In this document: positions 26,326 to 37,972 of the stretch, one piece after another
Layout: every line of letters begins with the position of its first letter
How positions within the stretch are numbered: position 1 is the stretch's first letter
Source: Reticulitermes lucifugus
Lineage: Eukaryota > Arthropoda > Insecta > Blattodea > Rhinotermitidae
Direction of reading: 5' to 3'
Assembly: GCA_026260175.1 (NCBI GenBank)
Contig: JAKCWW010000563.1
Coordinates: 35,473-73,722 of the forward strand
Length of the DNA: 38,250 nt
Made by a program: the position numbers and the translations under genes
The notes under the pieces: generated by a model
The model's database searches: none
What the model was told of the DNA's origin: nothing
Seen by the model: only the letters and a program-made list of their open reading frames with translations

Positions 26326-29300
26326 GTAATATTCTTTGTGTCAAAAATTTGCATGAACTAGTTTAAATTACCTGGTCTAGTTTAGTCATTCTGTCTAACT
26401 TGGGTTGTGTAAGCGTGGAAGTAATGATGAAAACTGAAGAAACCAGTTCAGATCTGTTTGTATGTGAATGAACTGTGCTGAGAAATGAGATACCAAAAGG
26501 GACCAGGGGGAAGATGGGTGGTGATAAAAACACAGTAGTGTAATTTTCAGTCAAGAGTTGAAATCAAGTAATCTAACCTGACATTACCTAAAGTGGTTCT
26601 TCAGTTTGGTGCAAAAAGTGACTTAGAATTGTTGGAGCTGGCACTGGCAGTAATTGATGATATTTGAAGGAAGTGTAGATGGAGGTGTACCTATTTAGTA
26701 GTGAGGGAACCCAGAATTTTCAGCTAATGCGGGGGTCTGGAAATTCATCCTAGATATTTACCAGAATCCACTTGCCCATAGTTGCCCATTATGCATCACA
26801 CAAATATTCTTCACTAAAAGGTGAGCTATGTTATTTCCGGTACCCTGACTTAAAGTATGCAAAAAGATGGAGGAGGACAGACTTTTGGTGGGGCTAACTC
26901 TTCAAAAGTGTCCACTTGGATGACTGAGAAAGAAATGGGGTTATAATGCTAAGATAGATTTTAGGTTGTTATGATGAGGTGTGGATGGAACTGACACATT
27001 TGAACTATGTACCTAAGTTTAATCAAATAATGCAACCAACAGGGTATATATTTATGAATCATAAATACATTAATTATTTAACATCTACATATTTTGACCT
27101 TCTCATCCATGTTCAGAGATGTGTAATAAAACATACTGAACGTATCTGTGATTCATGAATATACCTTGTTGGATTATTTAACTGTATCTTAAAATTCTGC
27201 TTTTTATTTGTAACTCTTTGCTTGTTAAGAAATGACTGTAGTGACATGATGTCACTGAATACTACACCAAATTGATGAATGAAACAAATTTGGGAATATC
27301 AGAAATAAAAATTGGTGCATGCTGGATAGTTTACTAAGGATGGATGTTAAATTTAAGCTCTTCTAGTTTATAAGCATGTTATGTCAGGGATTACGTATTA
27401 ACAAAACCACTTTTCAGTATAAACACATTTTTCCATTAAATTCTAAAAGGTTCTGATGATGGTATATAACACTGAGAACCAATTGTCTTCTGGACTTTGT
27501 CCATCGTCCGGATAAAATATAAAAATATAAAATCACGATGTTTCGGAAGCTGATTCTTCTTCCATCTTCAGGTGAAGGGAGGGGAGAGACCTGGTTCCAT
27601 CAGAACCTCATATCTCACTTAAATGCTTCACTTTCTCTTTGTAAGGGACAACCAGGAGCACACCTCTGCATTATGACCTCTTGTATGTATTATTCAGATC
27701 CTCTACAACGACACGTGTTTCACAGCCCAAGCGCTGGTACGCCTGTATGTTGATTTGAATGAGAAGAATTTGGAGATACTGGACAATGGGAGAGGAGAGG
27801 GAGAACCAAGGTTTGAAGATGTTGCAGGCACACTACAGTTGCTGGGAAATGAACTGTCAATCATGCGACAGCTCTTGGAGGTTGGTAGCACCTGTTGTTT
27901 GTTCATGATAAGTGGATGTGTTTTGCATGCTGCTACTCATTGTTTAAATACTGTACTGTCCTAAGTAAGAAGTTCTTTTTAGTAATCATACAAAAATATA
28001 TTCAATGGGAAGCTTGTGAAAAAAAATATGAAGTGTTTAGTGAGGTGCCCAGCATTTTGAAGACTGGCCCTGCCTGCATCTTCAGTGTTTTATGAAATCA
28101 GTTGCGGATGATGGAAACAGAAACAGTCTCTGTAAGGGGTACCCATTCCAGACTGATATGGCCAGCCATGTAAGAATACTTCATTGTAAATTATGGATCA
28201 AATCTTACATGTATTAAAGAATATTGTTTTTTTTTTCATTAAGTGTTGCCATAGGTTCCTCAGTGGAAAGAAATGAAATTGGTATAATAAGGAATAAAAT
28301 TAACAAAGACAATTATTTCATGAAATTAATTAGTATTTAGTTATTTGTCTTAGGTGACCATGTTGTGGAACATCTGTACCCTTAAAGCATGTCTGTTCAT
28401 TGAATTTAACTTCCAAGATAATCTTGTTAGGTATTAACTGTCAGTATCCTTTTCCACTTCACATGCCTAAACAAGTTCATCCTCCTCTTCTCTTGTTGTA
28501 ACTGGGTGAGTGAACCAAGCTGTACAAAGTCAATTAGCTGTATGAATGTTCGTTTGTCTCATGAAGTTCATGCATTCTGCATTTTTCCAGAAACCAGTAA
28601 GAGCTCTGTAATTCACTGTGTTCTGATCGACATTGCATTGCATGTTCTTAAAACCAGTACAAGGTGCAGTCTGGCAGATTTTGTTCAAATTTTCATTCTG
28701 CATCTTTGCAACATATACAGTGAAATCTGGCTGATGGCTTTCCTTACATGAAATTGAGGTTTTCACTAAATGGAAGGGGATATGCAGTGGCACAGTTGGT
28801 TGAGGCACTGCACTACAAACCAGAAGGACATGGGTTTGATTTCCAATGGGGTCATTTGGATTTTTCATTGACATAACCCTTCTGGCCACACTGTGGCCAT
28901 GGTGTCAACTCAGCCTCTAACAGAAATGATTATCAGGGGTATCTCCTGGGGGGTATAGGTGGCCAGTGCATAGGTCTGACAACCTTATGACCTTCATGTG
29001 CAAATTGTCTAGAAATTCTGGGAGCCTCAACGTCCTGGAGCTCTAAGGTCCTATCCAGGCCTGTAAAGGGATTACTTTACCTTTACTAAATGGAGGTTAT
29101 GCAAGATTACAGCAAGAAACGTTTCATTCAGCTGTAAGGTGAAACTGCATATACTTACGACAAAATAATTTCTTTATGTAAGAAGTTAATATCAAATAGA
29201 CACTGAAAGAAATAATCCTGTTTGTGCACAAACAAATCAGTTACATAATCAGTAATATCTTTTAATTTCTAAAATAATTAATGATGTGTGATACAAACAC

Positions 29301-31692
29301 TGACAGAAGTTTGGTATAAAATCAGCTCAGATATGATGCTGCTAACTGCATGGCTTCAGGCATGTCCAGTCACTTTTCGTATAGTTTGATTGTATGTGAT
29401 GATGTCTGGCAGAGAGAAAACAATAAATATCAATTGTGGTTTTTACCATAGTCACACTAGTCTCAGTTGCTAGTACTGGAATATTGAAAATTTCTTGCAT
29501 TGAATGCAAGTTTTTACTAAGTTAAACCTCACTGACCACATGAAAATAATACATTGTTTATGTTGGACTTTGGCTACATATGGGATTTTACTACCCGCAT
29601 GAGCACTGAAGTAGGATTTTACTGTAATCAGTAGTGCCTGAAAGAGCAGTGTCTGGAAAGACTTGTGTCTTGTCCTAGCAGCCATATTATTCAAAAAGAT
29701 AACCTGCTTTCCTCATGTCAACTTATTGGAGTGTTTTGTTATGATGTCTGACAGTCAGCTTTCATAAGATACAAAGTTCCCATTGCACTGAGTATCCAGA
29801 GTATGGTCTTTTGAGGTGTGACACTCTGTAGTTTGGTAGATATGTGCCAGTGTTTTGGAAGAGCCTTTTGCCTCCATTTTGAGGGTCAGTTCTCTGCTCA
29901 GAAGATGGAGGGAACTGGTTCATCTGAGTTGTTGGTACGTAAGCACAAAATTACATGGTGGCATTAAAACCAGGGGAAGAACAGCCACGGATATGTTTAA
30001 CAGTATCCTGGCAAGTGCCAAGCTCTTAATAAGACTTGTGTTTAGCTGCGGCCAGTGCAGAAACGACAGCAGGAAAGCTATGATCGCATACTGAAGTGCA
30101 TTACGCACTTGATATACTTGCTTGTGGAGACAGCACGAACTGACGAACAGAAGGAGCAGATGCGTGAAATGGTGACTGCACTTATCAGAAGCAACCCTCG
30201 ATCTTCATCCACTGGTGACACATTGCTACATCTCTGTGTGTCACGTCTCAACACCATCAAGAGCGCATACTTCTCTGATGATAACCAGGTTTGTAAAAAC
30301 AAATATTTAGCTTTCTTAGTACTAATTAAATTTACCATTCCCACTGCATTGTTAACCCTTTCTGCCAAATGCTGAAGATTAAAACAATTTCTCCTTCTGA
30401 AACAAAAGTTAATAGATACATTTTTGACCAAGGTGAGGATTGGAAAAGTGTGAAGAAGCTTTCAAAAACAAATATATGTAACTGTGATATCAATTTCTAA
30501 TGTACAAGGAATTGAAGTCACAGTTATGAATTTAAGTAAAGAATAAAGGTAAAATTTAAGTTTCTTCTGTGTCAAAGTATGATGAAGCCATAAAGGTGTA
30601 GAAGTGAGTGAAGGTAAAACTCCACACATTCTAAACTTTGTTACATCATGATGCTTCAGCAGCTTAATGAGTGACAAGGTATCTGCATTATCCAGTGGAT
30701 AAAAAACTTGGTGGACCCAGAGCAGGTCCAGATGTGAAGAGAAATGTGCGGATCCTCACAGGAAATGAATTTTGGTCATTCGATCTGTAGCTAGTCCCCA
30801 GTAACTAATTTGCTGTGGCAGGGATGAAATGTTACATGTACATCAGTGTTGTGATAAATGGGTGAATAATGGTAAACATAGGAGTCTGAGTTTCTGTTTT
30901 AATTTCTATGAACATTGAAAGGATCAATTAATATTATTCAAATTTGACTTTGATTACATGACAAAGACTTGTCATTTGGAAATTGATGGCAAGTCGTCAT
31001 GCTTTTTGTGGTACTTACAGATCATCTTCCCAAACATGGATGTAATTAAGTTACTTCTGGAGTGTGGGGCCCCAGTGAATGCTCGCAATGAATCACGCTC
31101 TACCCCTCTTCATGTTGCAGCAAACCCATACAATTTCTACAGCCCTGTAAGTACTTAATGCTTCCCAGATGTAAACAATCTTTTGTAACTGAATGACTTG
31201 CACTGCCTATATCTATGCCTTTCCGTAAGCTCGTAATGTTTTTTTAAACAAAATATATAAGTGAACAAGTGTTTCAGTAGTATTTCTTGGTTTTCATCAG
31301 TACCTGCAAATCATTTCTGGTATTGAGTTCAAGGATATAAATAACAAGTGTTCAAGCAGTTGTCTGGGAGAACTGAAGAAAACCATGATACACTGGCAGA
31401 GTCACTATGTTACGCACAAGGATAATTTTATATGTGTTTTCCAACAAACTTTGTGTGTGTGTCACAGTTAGTACAGTTGCTGTTGGATCATGGTGCTCAC
31501 CTGGATCAGCCAAACCGTGCTGGTGATTGCCCTGCAATATTTGTGGCAGTGAATCCGCTCAATAATGTCCATCTGGTGAACTATGTGACACTGCGGTGTC
31601 TGGCAGCCACTGCCGTCTGCAAATACAAGATTCCTTACCGAGGGCAGATCCCTGCCACATTGGAAACGTTTGTCAAGTTCCATGAAGTGTAG
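24982..31692 (+). CDS. Fem-1: Protein fem-1 homolog (5 coding exons, 706 aa)
   Basis: Fem-1 proteins are substrate receptors of CUL2-RING ubiquitin ligases that bind C-terminal degrons; the founding nematode gene acts in sex determination. The coding exons I infer are 24982-26325, 27698-27880, 30046-30288, 31021-31146 and 31468-31692, all phase 0 with GT-AG borders. Exon 1 gives about six ankyrin repeats (113-310, such as TPLWCAAVSGRLAVTKCL and STPVRSACFMTHLDIV). A TPR-like segment follows (about 385-445, with LICERVLGPHHKDTLF and MYRGAAYADALRYQRCI). Exons 4 and 5 give two C-terminal ankyrin repeats and the family end LRCLAATAV, IPATLETFVKFH. The ATG at 24982 is the first Met after an in-frame TAA at 24958. 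The protein is longer than the roughly 620-670 aa usual for the family because of an N-terminal stretch of about 110 residues before the repeats. It most resembles the arthropod CG6966-type Fem-1. Confidence 0.93.
27025..27180. repeat. Foldback element in Fem-1 intron 1
   Basis: The left arm (27025-27061) contains AAATAATGCAACCAACAGGG and ATGAATCA. The right arm (27149-27180) reads TGATTCATGAATATACCTTG and TTGGATTATTTA. The arms pair over about 30 nt with small gaps, around a spacer of 87 nt. Confidence 0.7.
27450..27580 (-). repeat. PSSEPFR-type and SETL-type repeat fragments in Fem-1 intron 1
   Basis: The + strand has GGTTCTGATGATGGTATATA and GGACTTTGTCCATCGTCC. The - strand of 27535-27575 reads LKMEEESASETS. 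It ends about 120 bp before Fem-1 exon 2. Confidence 0.45.
27698..27880 (+). CDS. Fem-1: Fem-1 coding exon 2 (residues 449-509)
   Basis: Encodes ILYNDTCFTAQALVRLYVDL to LSIMRQLLE. The acceptor is tattcag and the donor gttggt (a weak donor). Phase and content continue the family from exon 1. Confidence 0.9.
28786..29095 (+). repeat. tRNA-derived SINE in Fem-1 intron 2
   Basis: A-box-like TGGCACAGTTGGTTGAGGC and B-box-like GGGTTTGATTTCC are 28-32 nt apart, as in a tRNA promoter. The body ends in CTTTACCTTTAC, as family A does. Nothing suggests a functional tRNA, since there is no acceptor stem or cloverleaf. Confidence 0.65.
29790..29895 (-). repeat. SETL-type repeat copy before Fem-1 exon 3
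   Basis: The - strand reads LKMEAKGSSKTLAHIYQTTE, then HTSKDHTL. It is the clearest - strand copy of this family. Confidence 0.6.
30046..30288 (+). CDS. Fem-1: Fem-1 coding exon 3 (residues 510-590)
   Basis: Encodes LRPVQKRQQESYDRILKC, THLIYLLVETART and GDTLLHLCVSRLNTIKSAYF. The acceptor is cttgtgtttag. An alternative AG at 30060 would drop five residues (LRPVQ) that look conserved, so 30046 is preferred. Confidence 0.85.
31021..31146 (+). CDS. Fem-1: Fem-1 coding exon 4 (C-terminal ankyrin repeat)
   Basis: Encodes IIFPNMDVIKLLLECGAPVN and STPLHVAANPYNFYSP, a full ankyrin repeat. The acceptor is gtacttacag and the donor gtaagt. Confidence 0.92.
31468..31692 (+). CDS. Fem-1: Fem-1 terminal coding exon (residues 633-706)
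   Basis: Encodes LVQLLLDHGAHLDQPNRAGD, then TLRCLAATAV and IPATLETFVKFHEV before TAG. The acceptor is tgtgtgtcacag. The closing segment is the characteristic Fem-1 C-terminus. Confidence 0.92.
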   Translation, partial: LVQLLLDHGAHLDQPNRAGDCPAIFVAVNPLNNVHLVNYVTLRCLAATAVCKYKIPYRGQIPATLETFVKFHEV

Positions 31693-32324
31693 AGCCATGT
31701 AGTGAGTATTTGCTATCCTGCTGCCATGAATTTGCTCTACATTTTTAAATAATGGTTTGTGGGTTGATGCTGTAGGTAACCCATAAACATTGGTCTGGAA
31801 TTCAACAGTTTGTTGGTACTGAAGGAACAAAATTCCTTTTCATGAAATCCCCATTTAATGTTTCTTTGGGGATCAGTAGAGTTGAAATTTAAATTGATGT
31901 ATATATATTTTATCATGTACTGGGGTAAATATCAGTAGTTAATAGTTCAACAAATAAAAATATCCCTTGTTACTGAACATGCCTTTTGCCACAATCACTT
32001 GCCATTGGGTTATAGCCTGAGGCAGTTCATGACCTTACATTGCATTTCTGTAAGACGGATATACGTAACATATTCCATATGAGGTAGTCCTGTGCATTTC
32101 AGTATATGTCAGCCAGAATTTTTTACCCAAAATGTCTTAAATCTAAAAAAAATCCAAGAGATGTTTAGCCTTTGTATCTCATCTACTGGCGAAGCAGTGC
32201 TTGTCATTGTCAAATCTCTCTTGCATGTTTCTAAATGTGAATGATAGGAAGATGTGCCTCATCATTGCGAACACTCCTGCTGTTGACTGCAGTTTGCTTG
32301 TGATTGTATTATGATGAAATAATA
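31693..32324. other. Fem-1 3' UTR and flank
   Basis: AT-rich sequence holding the candidate AATAAA at 31953. No further gene or bounded repeat is seen. Confidence 0.5.
31953..31958 (+). terminator. Candidate poly(A) signal AATAAA for Fem-1
   Basis: Canonical AATAAA 261 nt past the Fem-1 stop, in AT-rich sequence. Transcript ends would be needed to confirm use. Confidence 0.45.
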
Positions 32325-32499
32325 CAGTAAAACCCCGATTTAATGTTTCCGCATTTAGTGAAATCCCAGATTTAGTGATGATTTTTTCATGTCCCGACAA
32401 TAGCTCCATATAAACAATGTAACCTTCATTTAATGAAAACCTCGATTTAGTGAAATATATTCTAATCCCCCAGCAATTCATTAAATAGGGGTTTTACTG
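32325..32499. mobile_element. pogo-like MITE, 175 bp, with TA target sites
   Basis: Starts CAGTAAAACCCCGATTTAA and ends AAATAGGGGTTTTACTG. The termini match over about 20 nt with one difference and are flanked by TA (32323-32324 and 32500-32501). ATTTAGTGAAA-type motifs repeat inside. TA target sites and CAGTA-type ends fit the Tc1/pogo superfamily. Confidence 0.8.
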
Positions 32500-32501
32500 T
32501 A

Positions 32502-32531
32502 ATAGTAATAATAATAATAATAATAATAATA
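32502..32531. repeat. (TAA)n microsatellite
   Basis: About nine TAA units directly beside the right end of the pogo-like MITE. Confidence 0.9.
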
Positions 32532-33139
32532 GTGGAGTAAGACTTCAACCCTTGGTATGGGAGCCATATTGGGTCTCAAAAATTCTGTCACAACTGCTTG
32601 CCTGCTTGCTTTCAGATATACCGTAGAACCCTCTTAAGACATTGCTGGAAAAATTTAACCGATTTGGCTTATTAACTTTTCCGGCACTGGCAGGATTTCA
32701 TGCTGAGGTGATTCTGTGTGTTTCCTGGCATAGGTGTGTTTTAATGCTTTGGCACACATACTTACTGCGCTAGCTCCTGCCTTCAATGACTGAATGTATG
32801 ATTACAAAATCTTTACTGTGCAGTGATGAATGTCTAACCATGAACATAAACTTCTTGTTTAGTCAGGTGCTTGTTATGGTTTTACAGAATAACAAATGAT
32901 ATAATGGGTTCTTAGTTTTAGTTCTTTCTAGTACAGCATTTATGTTTTGCTGTATTTGGACTGCTTCTGCAACTATATGACCGAACATAGGTCTGTGATT
33001 TCTTAGCTGTATTTGAATGAAACACTCTTCATGACCGTAAGCTTCTTATATTTTTAGACAGCTAATGTGATCACAAGATATTAGATACAATATTGCATTA
33101 TTACCTTGTGAGCAGTGAGTGTTTCAACATGGCTTGAAA

Positions 33140-33545
33140 TGAAGAAAAAAAGTAAAATACCTCAAAACAGGAGAGTCCACTTCTTAGGTGGTGGCCAAGT
33201 TCTGATACAAGTATGGCGAGATAAGCAGGATGTAAAGCTTGGCAACCCCACACACAGCAAAGACTGTATAGAGAGATGAGAAAAAGCCAAAGGGTAAAAA
33301 AATGAAGAACTCAGAAATAACTGATGACTGTAATAACTGTATGTGAGGCATGGACATGGCATATCAAATGTTGTACTGTTGCCCATGCTGCAGAAAAACC
33401 ATGAACTGGACAAAGTAATTTATGTTATTTTTGCCACAGATGGCAGCCCTAAACAGTTTCATTTTTATAAAAAATACACCATAAACCAAAATGAAAACGT
33501 TAAGGGATATGCTTTCAAGGACTGCATACTTGACTGTGTTTAGAA
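33140..33545 (+). pseudogene. piggyBac transposase relic, C-terminal part
   Basis: Read across a frameshift and several stops, the + strand gives KKKSKIPQNRRVHFLGGG, LIQVWRDKQDVKL and KKPKG. It continues with GMDMAYQMLY, CCRKTMNWTK and MAALNSFIF. These correspond in order to the piggyBac segments around WKDKRDV, KPK...MGGVD.ADQML, RKT.KW.KK and LNS..LY. At least four in-frame stops and a frameshift show that it is dead. No TTAA-flanked ends could be assigned. Confidence 0.6.
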
Positions 33546-35930
33546 AATGACAGCTCTAGCACAGAGAAGGTGAGAATGATAGTGGAGGTGGTGAATTGAT
33601 GGTGAATCACTATTCTCAACATCAACAGCACCAACAATATTGCTGCGCAAATGACCGCCATGACAGACCCAGCTAACCATCTACAGAGTGGATGCAAAAT
33701 TCATAAAATGGTTCATGTTCTACCAAGTGAAAAAATAAAAAGGGCGGCAGTGAGAAAATATAGTTTCCTCATTATATAAAGGAAAAAAATAAACCAATGT
33801 TATGTGTTTGAGTTGTGATGTATCGTTTCACAAAACTCCGCATTTTGGTGGATACCACGTGATGAAACATTGCTAAACACCTACATAAAAATTTAGTGTG
33901 ATTCCAGACAGATATTCTAAACTGCTTTAAACAACTGTGATAAATTATTACTTGCATTGATGTGATGAAATAAATTTATATTGCATGCATTTTGGACTTA
34001 CTTTCTGTAAAAGGCCTTTCAGAATACTGGTGGCTTTTAAATGCTGTTGGTGCCAAGGAATGGATTAAGTAGGAAGACATCTTAAAAGGGTAAACTTGAG
34101 AATAATATTATTTTGTAATTCTGTATTGAAATTGACACTACCTGTACTAGAATATTATTCAAAATAAATTCTGCAGTAAGTGATTCATTTTCACCATCAA
34201 ACCACATTTCAAGTCTTGCCTTCTTTAGTGATTTTTACACATTCTTGAACACATGACAAGCTATCTTTTACAAGAAAAATTTGTAGATAGAGACCCCTTT
34301 CTTGCCAGAACTATTCCATAAATACTGATTCTACATTATCATATTTTGCTGTTTTTATATTTTTTCTGGCTCAGCTGTTCACTTACAGATGGACTACTGT
34401 CTCATATGTTAAGCTCACACAGAAATGCAAAGTTTTAACCCTTTGGTACCGGAATTAAATTGGCCAGTGTGATCTGCAGAAGACTGCAGCAGCCGAGAAT
34501 ATAAAGGGCTACGTAAGAGCAGCCATAATTTGCCATTGGCAGTAGTTGACATTCTGCATTTTGAGCATCACACTGCATGTTACATATGTAATGTTTGGCA
34601 TGAAAGGGGTGAATGACTTTTTTTTTGCAAGGAAAATTTTAAGTATCATACATCATATTTATAATATCCAGTTTTTCTTGAATTTAGAACAGTTTATATT
34701 TTATGTCAGCTTTTGGTGCAGTAATCACGCTGTTTATGTGTTGAATAATTAATAACCCTACGGAATGAAAACTATACACATGTAAGCAGTTTGAAGTGAA
34801 CACAAAGAAGTGTATGAATTTTGCACACAGAATACTTAATGTTATTGAAATTAAAGTAGGACAGTTACAGTCAGACTGTGCCCTGTTAAACCCATGATAT
34901 TTCATGTTGTAAATTATGTTGTGAATTACACAGGGGCAATGATGTTGCGTCATGCTCTGTGAAATACATGTGTGGAAATAGGTGGCAGTGCGATCAGAAT
35001 GCAACATGATATCCCACCACACATTTCCATGGATTGAAATTTAACACCTCTGATCCAAGGTGGAAATGATCTTTGAGATTAATCTTTGTGAACTGAGTAT
35101 GTAATTTTGTTACTGTATGTTGGTAAAAAATTGAATGAATTGGGAACTTCTTAAGATCTAGATGCGAAAATGTATTTAGTGGGTGAAATAGCCATTGCAT
35201 CTCGAAATTTTTGTGTTTCTTTGGCGGGAATTCCTCTTAAATGAGAAACTTGTTAAAAGGGTAGCATGTATGTTAATCATATGGTAAGATTTTGGTACTA
35301 TATTATTCTGACTTCTTAGGCAGGAAAGTGTCTTAAGCAGGGATGTCTTAACTGGGCTTCACTGTTAGAACAGTTGATATAGCCCCAGGCACAAATATTC
35401 AAAAGGAGGAATGATGCCTCCTGAGCCTAAACTGTACTTTAGAGAGGGGGTTTGAGGGGGGGGGGAGAAGAAAGTCAGGAAGGACAGCATTGCAACTTGA
35501 AAGCTAAGTTTTGTTATTTTTCAAGTGTTGTCTTGTGTCATTTGAATATGAAGACGTATGGGGACTGCTCACAGTACAACTACTAGGTCCACAGTGTAGA
35601 ATGATCAGCTTAAAGTTCAAATCGTTACCCTTGTGATCAGAGTCGTCATGCATAGAAGTATGCACTTTGTTAAGCTGTGCTTGTTCTCTTGAATTTTCCC
35701 ACAGTCAATATGTTGTGTACAGAGTGTGTGTGTATTATACAGGATGTTATGCAGTATAGTGGCTGGGTTTCAAGAGCATTCTTTGTACATCATTTGGACC
35801 AAAAAATTTCTAATAAATGATGGGTTGTCAACACCATTGTTGACTTATTGAACTGAATAAAAAAAAGTATTTTCAACGTACCTTTATCTTCATTTGAAAC
35901 ATGTACAAAAACATTTTTAAGTTTTAAAGT
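33546..35930. other. AT-rich sequence without supported gene
   Basis: Open frames are short and lack family features. Possible right-hand terminal repeats of a larger decayed DNA transposon lie near 35328-35367. A G-rich run follows at 35444-35466. Confidence 0.4.
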
Positions 35931-35934
35931 TAGT

Positions 35935-36572
35935 GCAAAACGTGTTTGAAATGCCCACCGTTAGACTGCATGCATACTGCCACTCGTGTCATTGAACGTT
36001 GCTTCAGCACGCATCCCTGTTTGTCTCTGCTACCAACAACAGCTTCATTTATGTCCTCTAGTAAGTGATTGCTTCTTTCTGGTTTACCACTGTGATACAC
36101 TCTCAACATCATGCAAACACACAGAAATAAATCTAATGGGTTCAAATTGGGTGACCAAGCATGCCATGCCCTTCGTATCCACCTTCCTCCATAGTCAGAA
36201 ATTCTCTTCTCTCTGCTGGAATATGGAGGTAGTGTGTCATGTTGTAGCCACATTCACCCATGTGTTGCAAGAAGTATGTCATCTAAATACAGTGGCAATT
36301 CATTTTCCAGAAAATTCCTGTCATATGAAGCTGCAGAACATCCCTAGATAGCTTGTGGTTGACTGAGGTTATTGCCTGATACTCCACACCACATGTTGAC
36401 TGAAATCAGTGTCAAAAATGATATTGTGCTACCTCATGTGGATTTTCCTGTGCCTAAGAGTGTGAATTCCCTGTGCTGGTAATACCATCCTGGGTATATT
36501 GAGCCTCATCTGCGGACAGTATGTCAGGCAGAATTTGTAGCTGTGGTTGCAGCCATTTACAAAATTGTACAT
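35935..36572 (-). pseudogene. Tc1/mariner-superfamily DDE transposase relic
   Basis: The - strand, with stops and frame changes, reads QFCKWLQPQLQILPDILSAD, EAQYTQDGI, NMWLQHD-type MWLQHDTLPPY, GRWIRR and SPNLNPLDLFL. It ends NGGHFKHVL. These match the usual FTDEA.FTRDGI, MWFQHDGAPAHF, GRWIGR and SPDLNPLDFFLWG order. The first two catalytic Asp positions persist and the third is Asn (SPN). Stops interrupt the frame around 36455 and 36420. A decayed fossil. Confidence 0.75.
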
Positions 36573-37972
36573 GGCTGGCCTAATGTCCTGTGCACTTTGA
36601 AGGTATTATTTGGCTCTTCTTAGATTAATGTGTCATGAAGTCAGATACAAATAAATGATAACACAACCATTTGATTGACAGCAAAATAACCTTCATAGTA
36701 ACAACCGAATTATTAGCCAGGTTCAGTCTGATGCCATTTGCTGCTTTTTCTTGAATATTTTGAATATTTTTTATGTTGACTTTGTGCTCTGTATTCATCT
36801 GTTAGTATTTTATTTTTCATTTATGACGATACGTTACATTTCAGTTAAGGTTGTTTAATATTACATGAGCATAATATATGCTGATGTGGTTATTTGTTTG
36901 AATTGTTTACAATAATTATTTGTATGGTACATAATGGCTTTGAGCATCTTGTTTCATTTTAATAATATTCAGAATAATGTTTATTGAAATAGCACTTGAT
37001 ACTTCAAATTATAATTACAGTACATTCATTTATGTTTAAATTTCTTTGAAAGCACACTATATATATATATATATATATATGTTATAATTTTGTAACAACT
37101 GTATGCTTCGTATGTACACCATGTTTTCTTCTTCTTGTCGAAGCTTCTCTTGTTGAAATACAACTCACTCTCTGATTCACTGTTGTTTGCTTATGTATGT
37201 GGTTGCAATATGCAAGCCACATTTTTATTCGTGCTTTAGAAACTTACTGTCATTTGATTCTTTCTTTAAAGGCTACTTTCCCCTTGCACAGGGAAGAAAA
37301 GAATTGCAGGAACTAGTCAAACTTTCTAATTGCATCTTGGTCATATTGTTGTTTCTTATGCAAACCTTTCAAGAAAATTTATATATCTAAATTCTAGTTT
37401 ACTGTGTAATTTAGGCCCACAGATTATAATTTAATTTGGCTTTCACCTTCAGATTTCTTGTCGTGGCCTTGAACCGTGACTGGACTGTTACAATTATTTC
37501 TTATCATGTCATTACACTCAAGAATTTGAACGTTAATATTTCTTTTTAGTAGTTATTCTTGATGTTAGAAAGCACCACAAACTGGACGGGCAGAAATAAA
37601 CTTTTATATATATCCATACTTTTATCATTTAGGAAACACACCCCAGTTGCTTAAGATTGAATGTGTTACAATAGATTATCATCGACAACAGAGTCATTTA
37701 AATGCTCTGCAGTGGTAGTGTGTGTGGTATCGCATAAGAAAGTACACAGAATCTTGAATGAACATGGGATATAGCTTCAGTAGTCAAGTTGGAAAAGACG
37801 CTGCTGGAATCAAGATTGTTGACAACCATTCTGGACTGATAGGGCATATTTACCAGTTATACCAGCATTTTTAAATTTAATGCACTCAGTCTTAGAGAAC
37901 CATGTCTGTTGGATCAAACTAACTATGCTTTTGCTTTGCAGAATTTTGTTTATTTTTAGTACTGTATAAACC
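36573..37972. other. AT-rich intergenic sequence
   Basis: Contains a (TA)n run at 37057-37080 and short open frames of no known family. Nothing else is supported. Confidence 0.5.

Noticed and set aside
28786..28850. Functional tRNA gene suggested by A- and B-box motifs
   Set aside because: There is no acceptor stem or cloverleaf, and the sequence continues into a SINE body with a repeated tail. The same applies to the other B-box-like sites.
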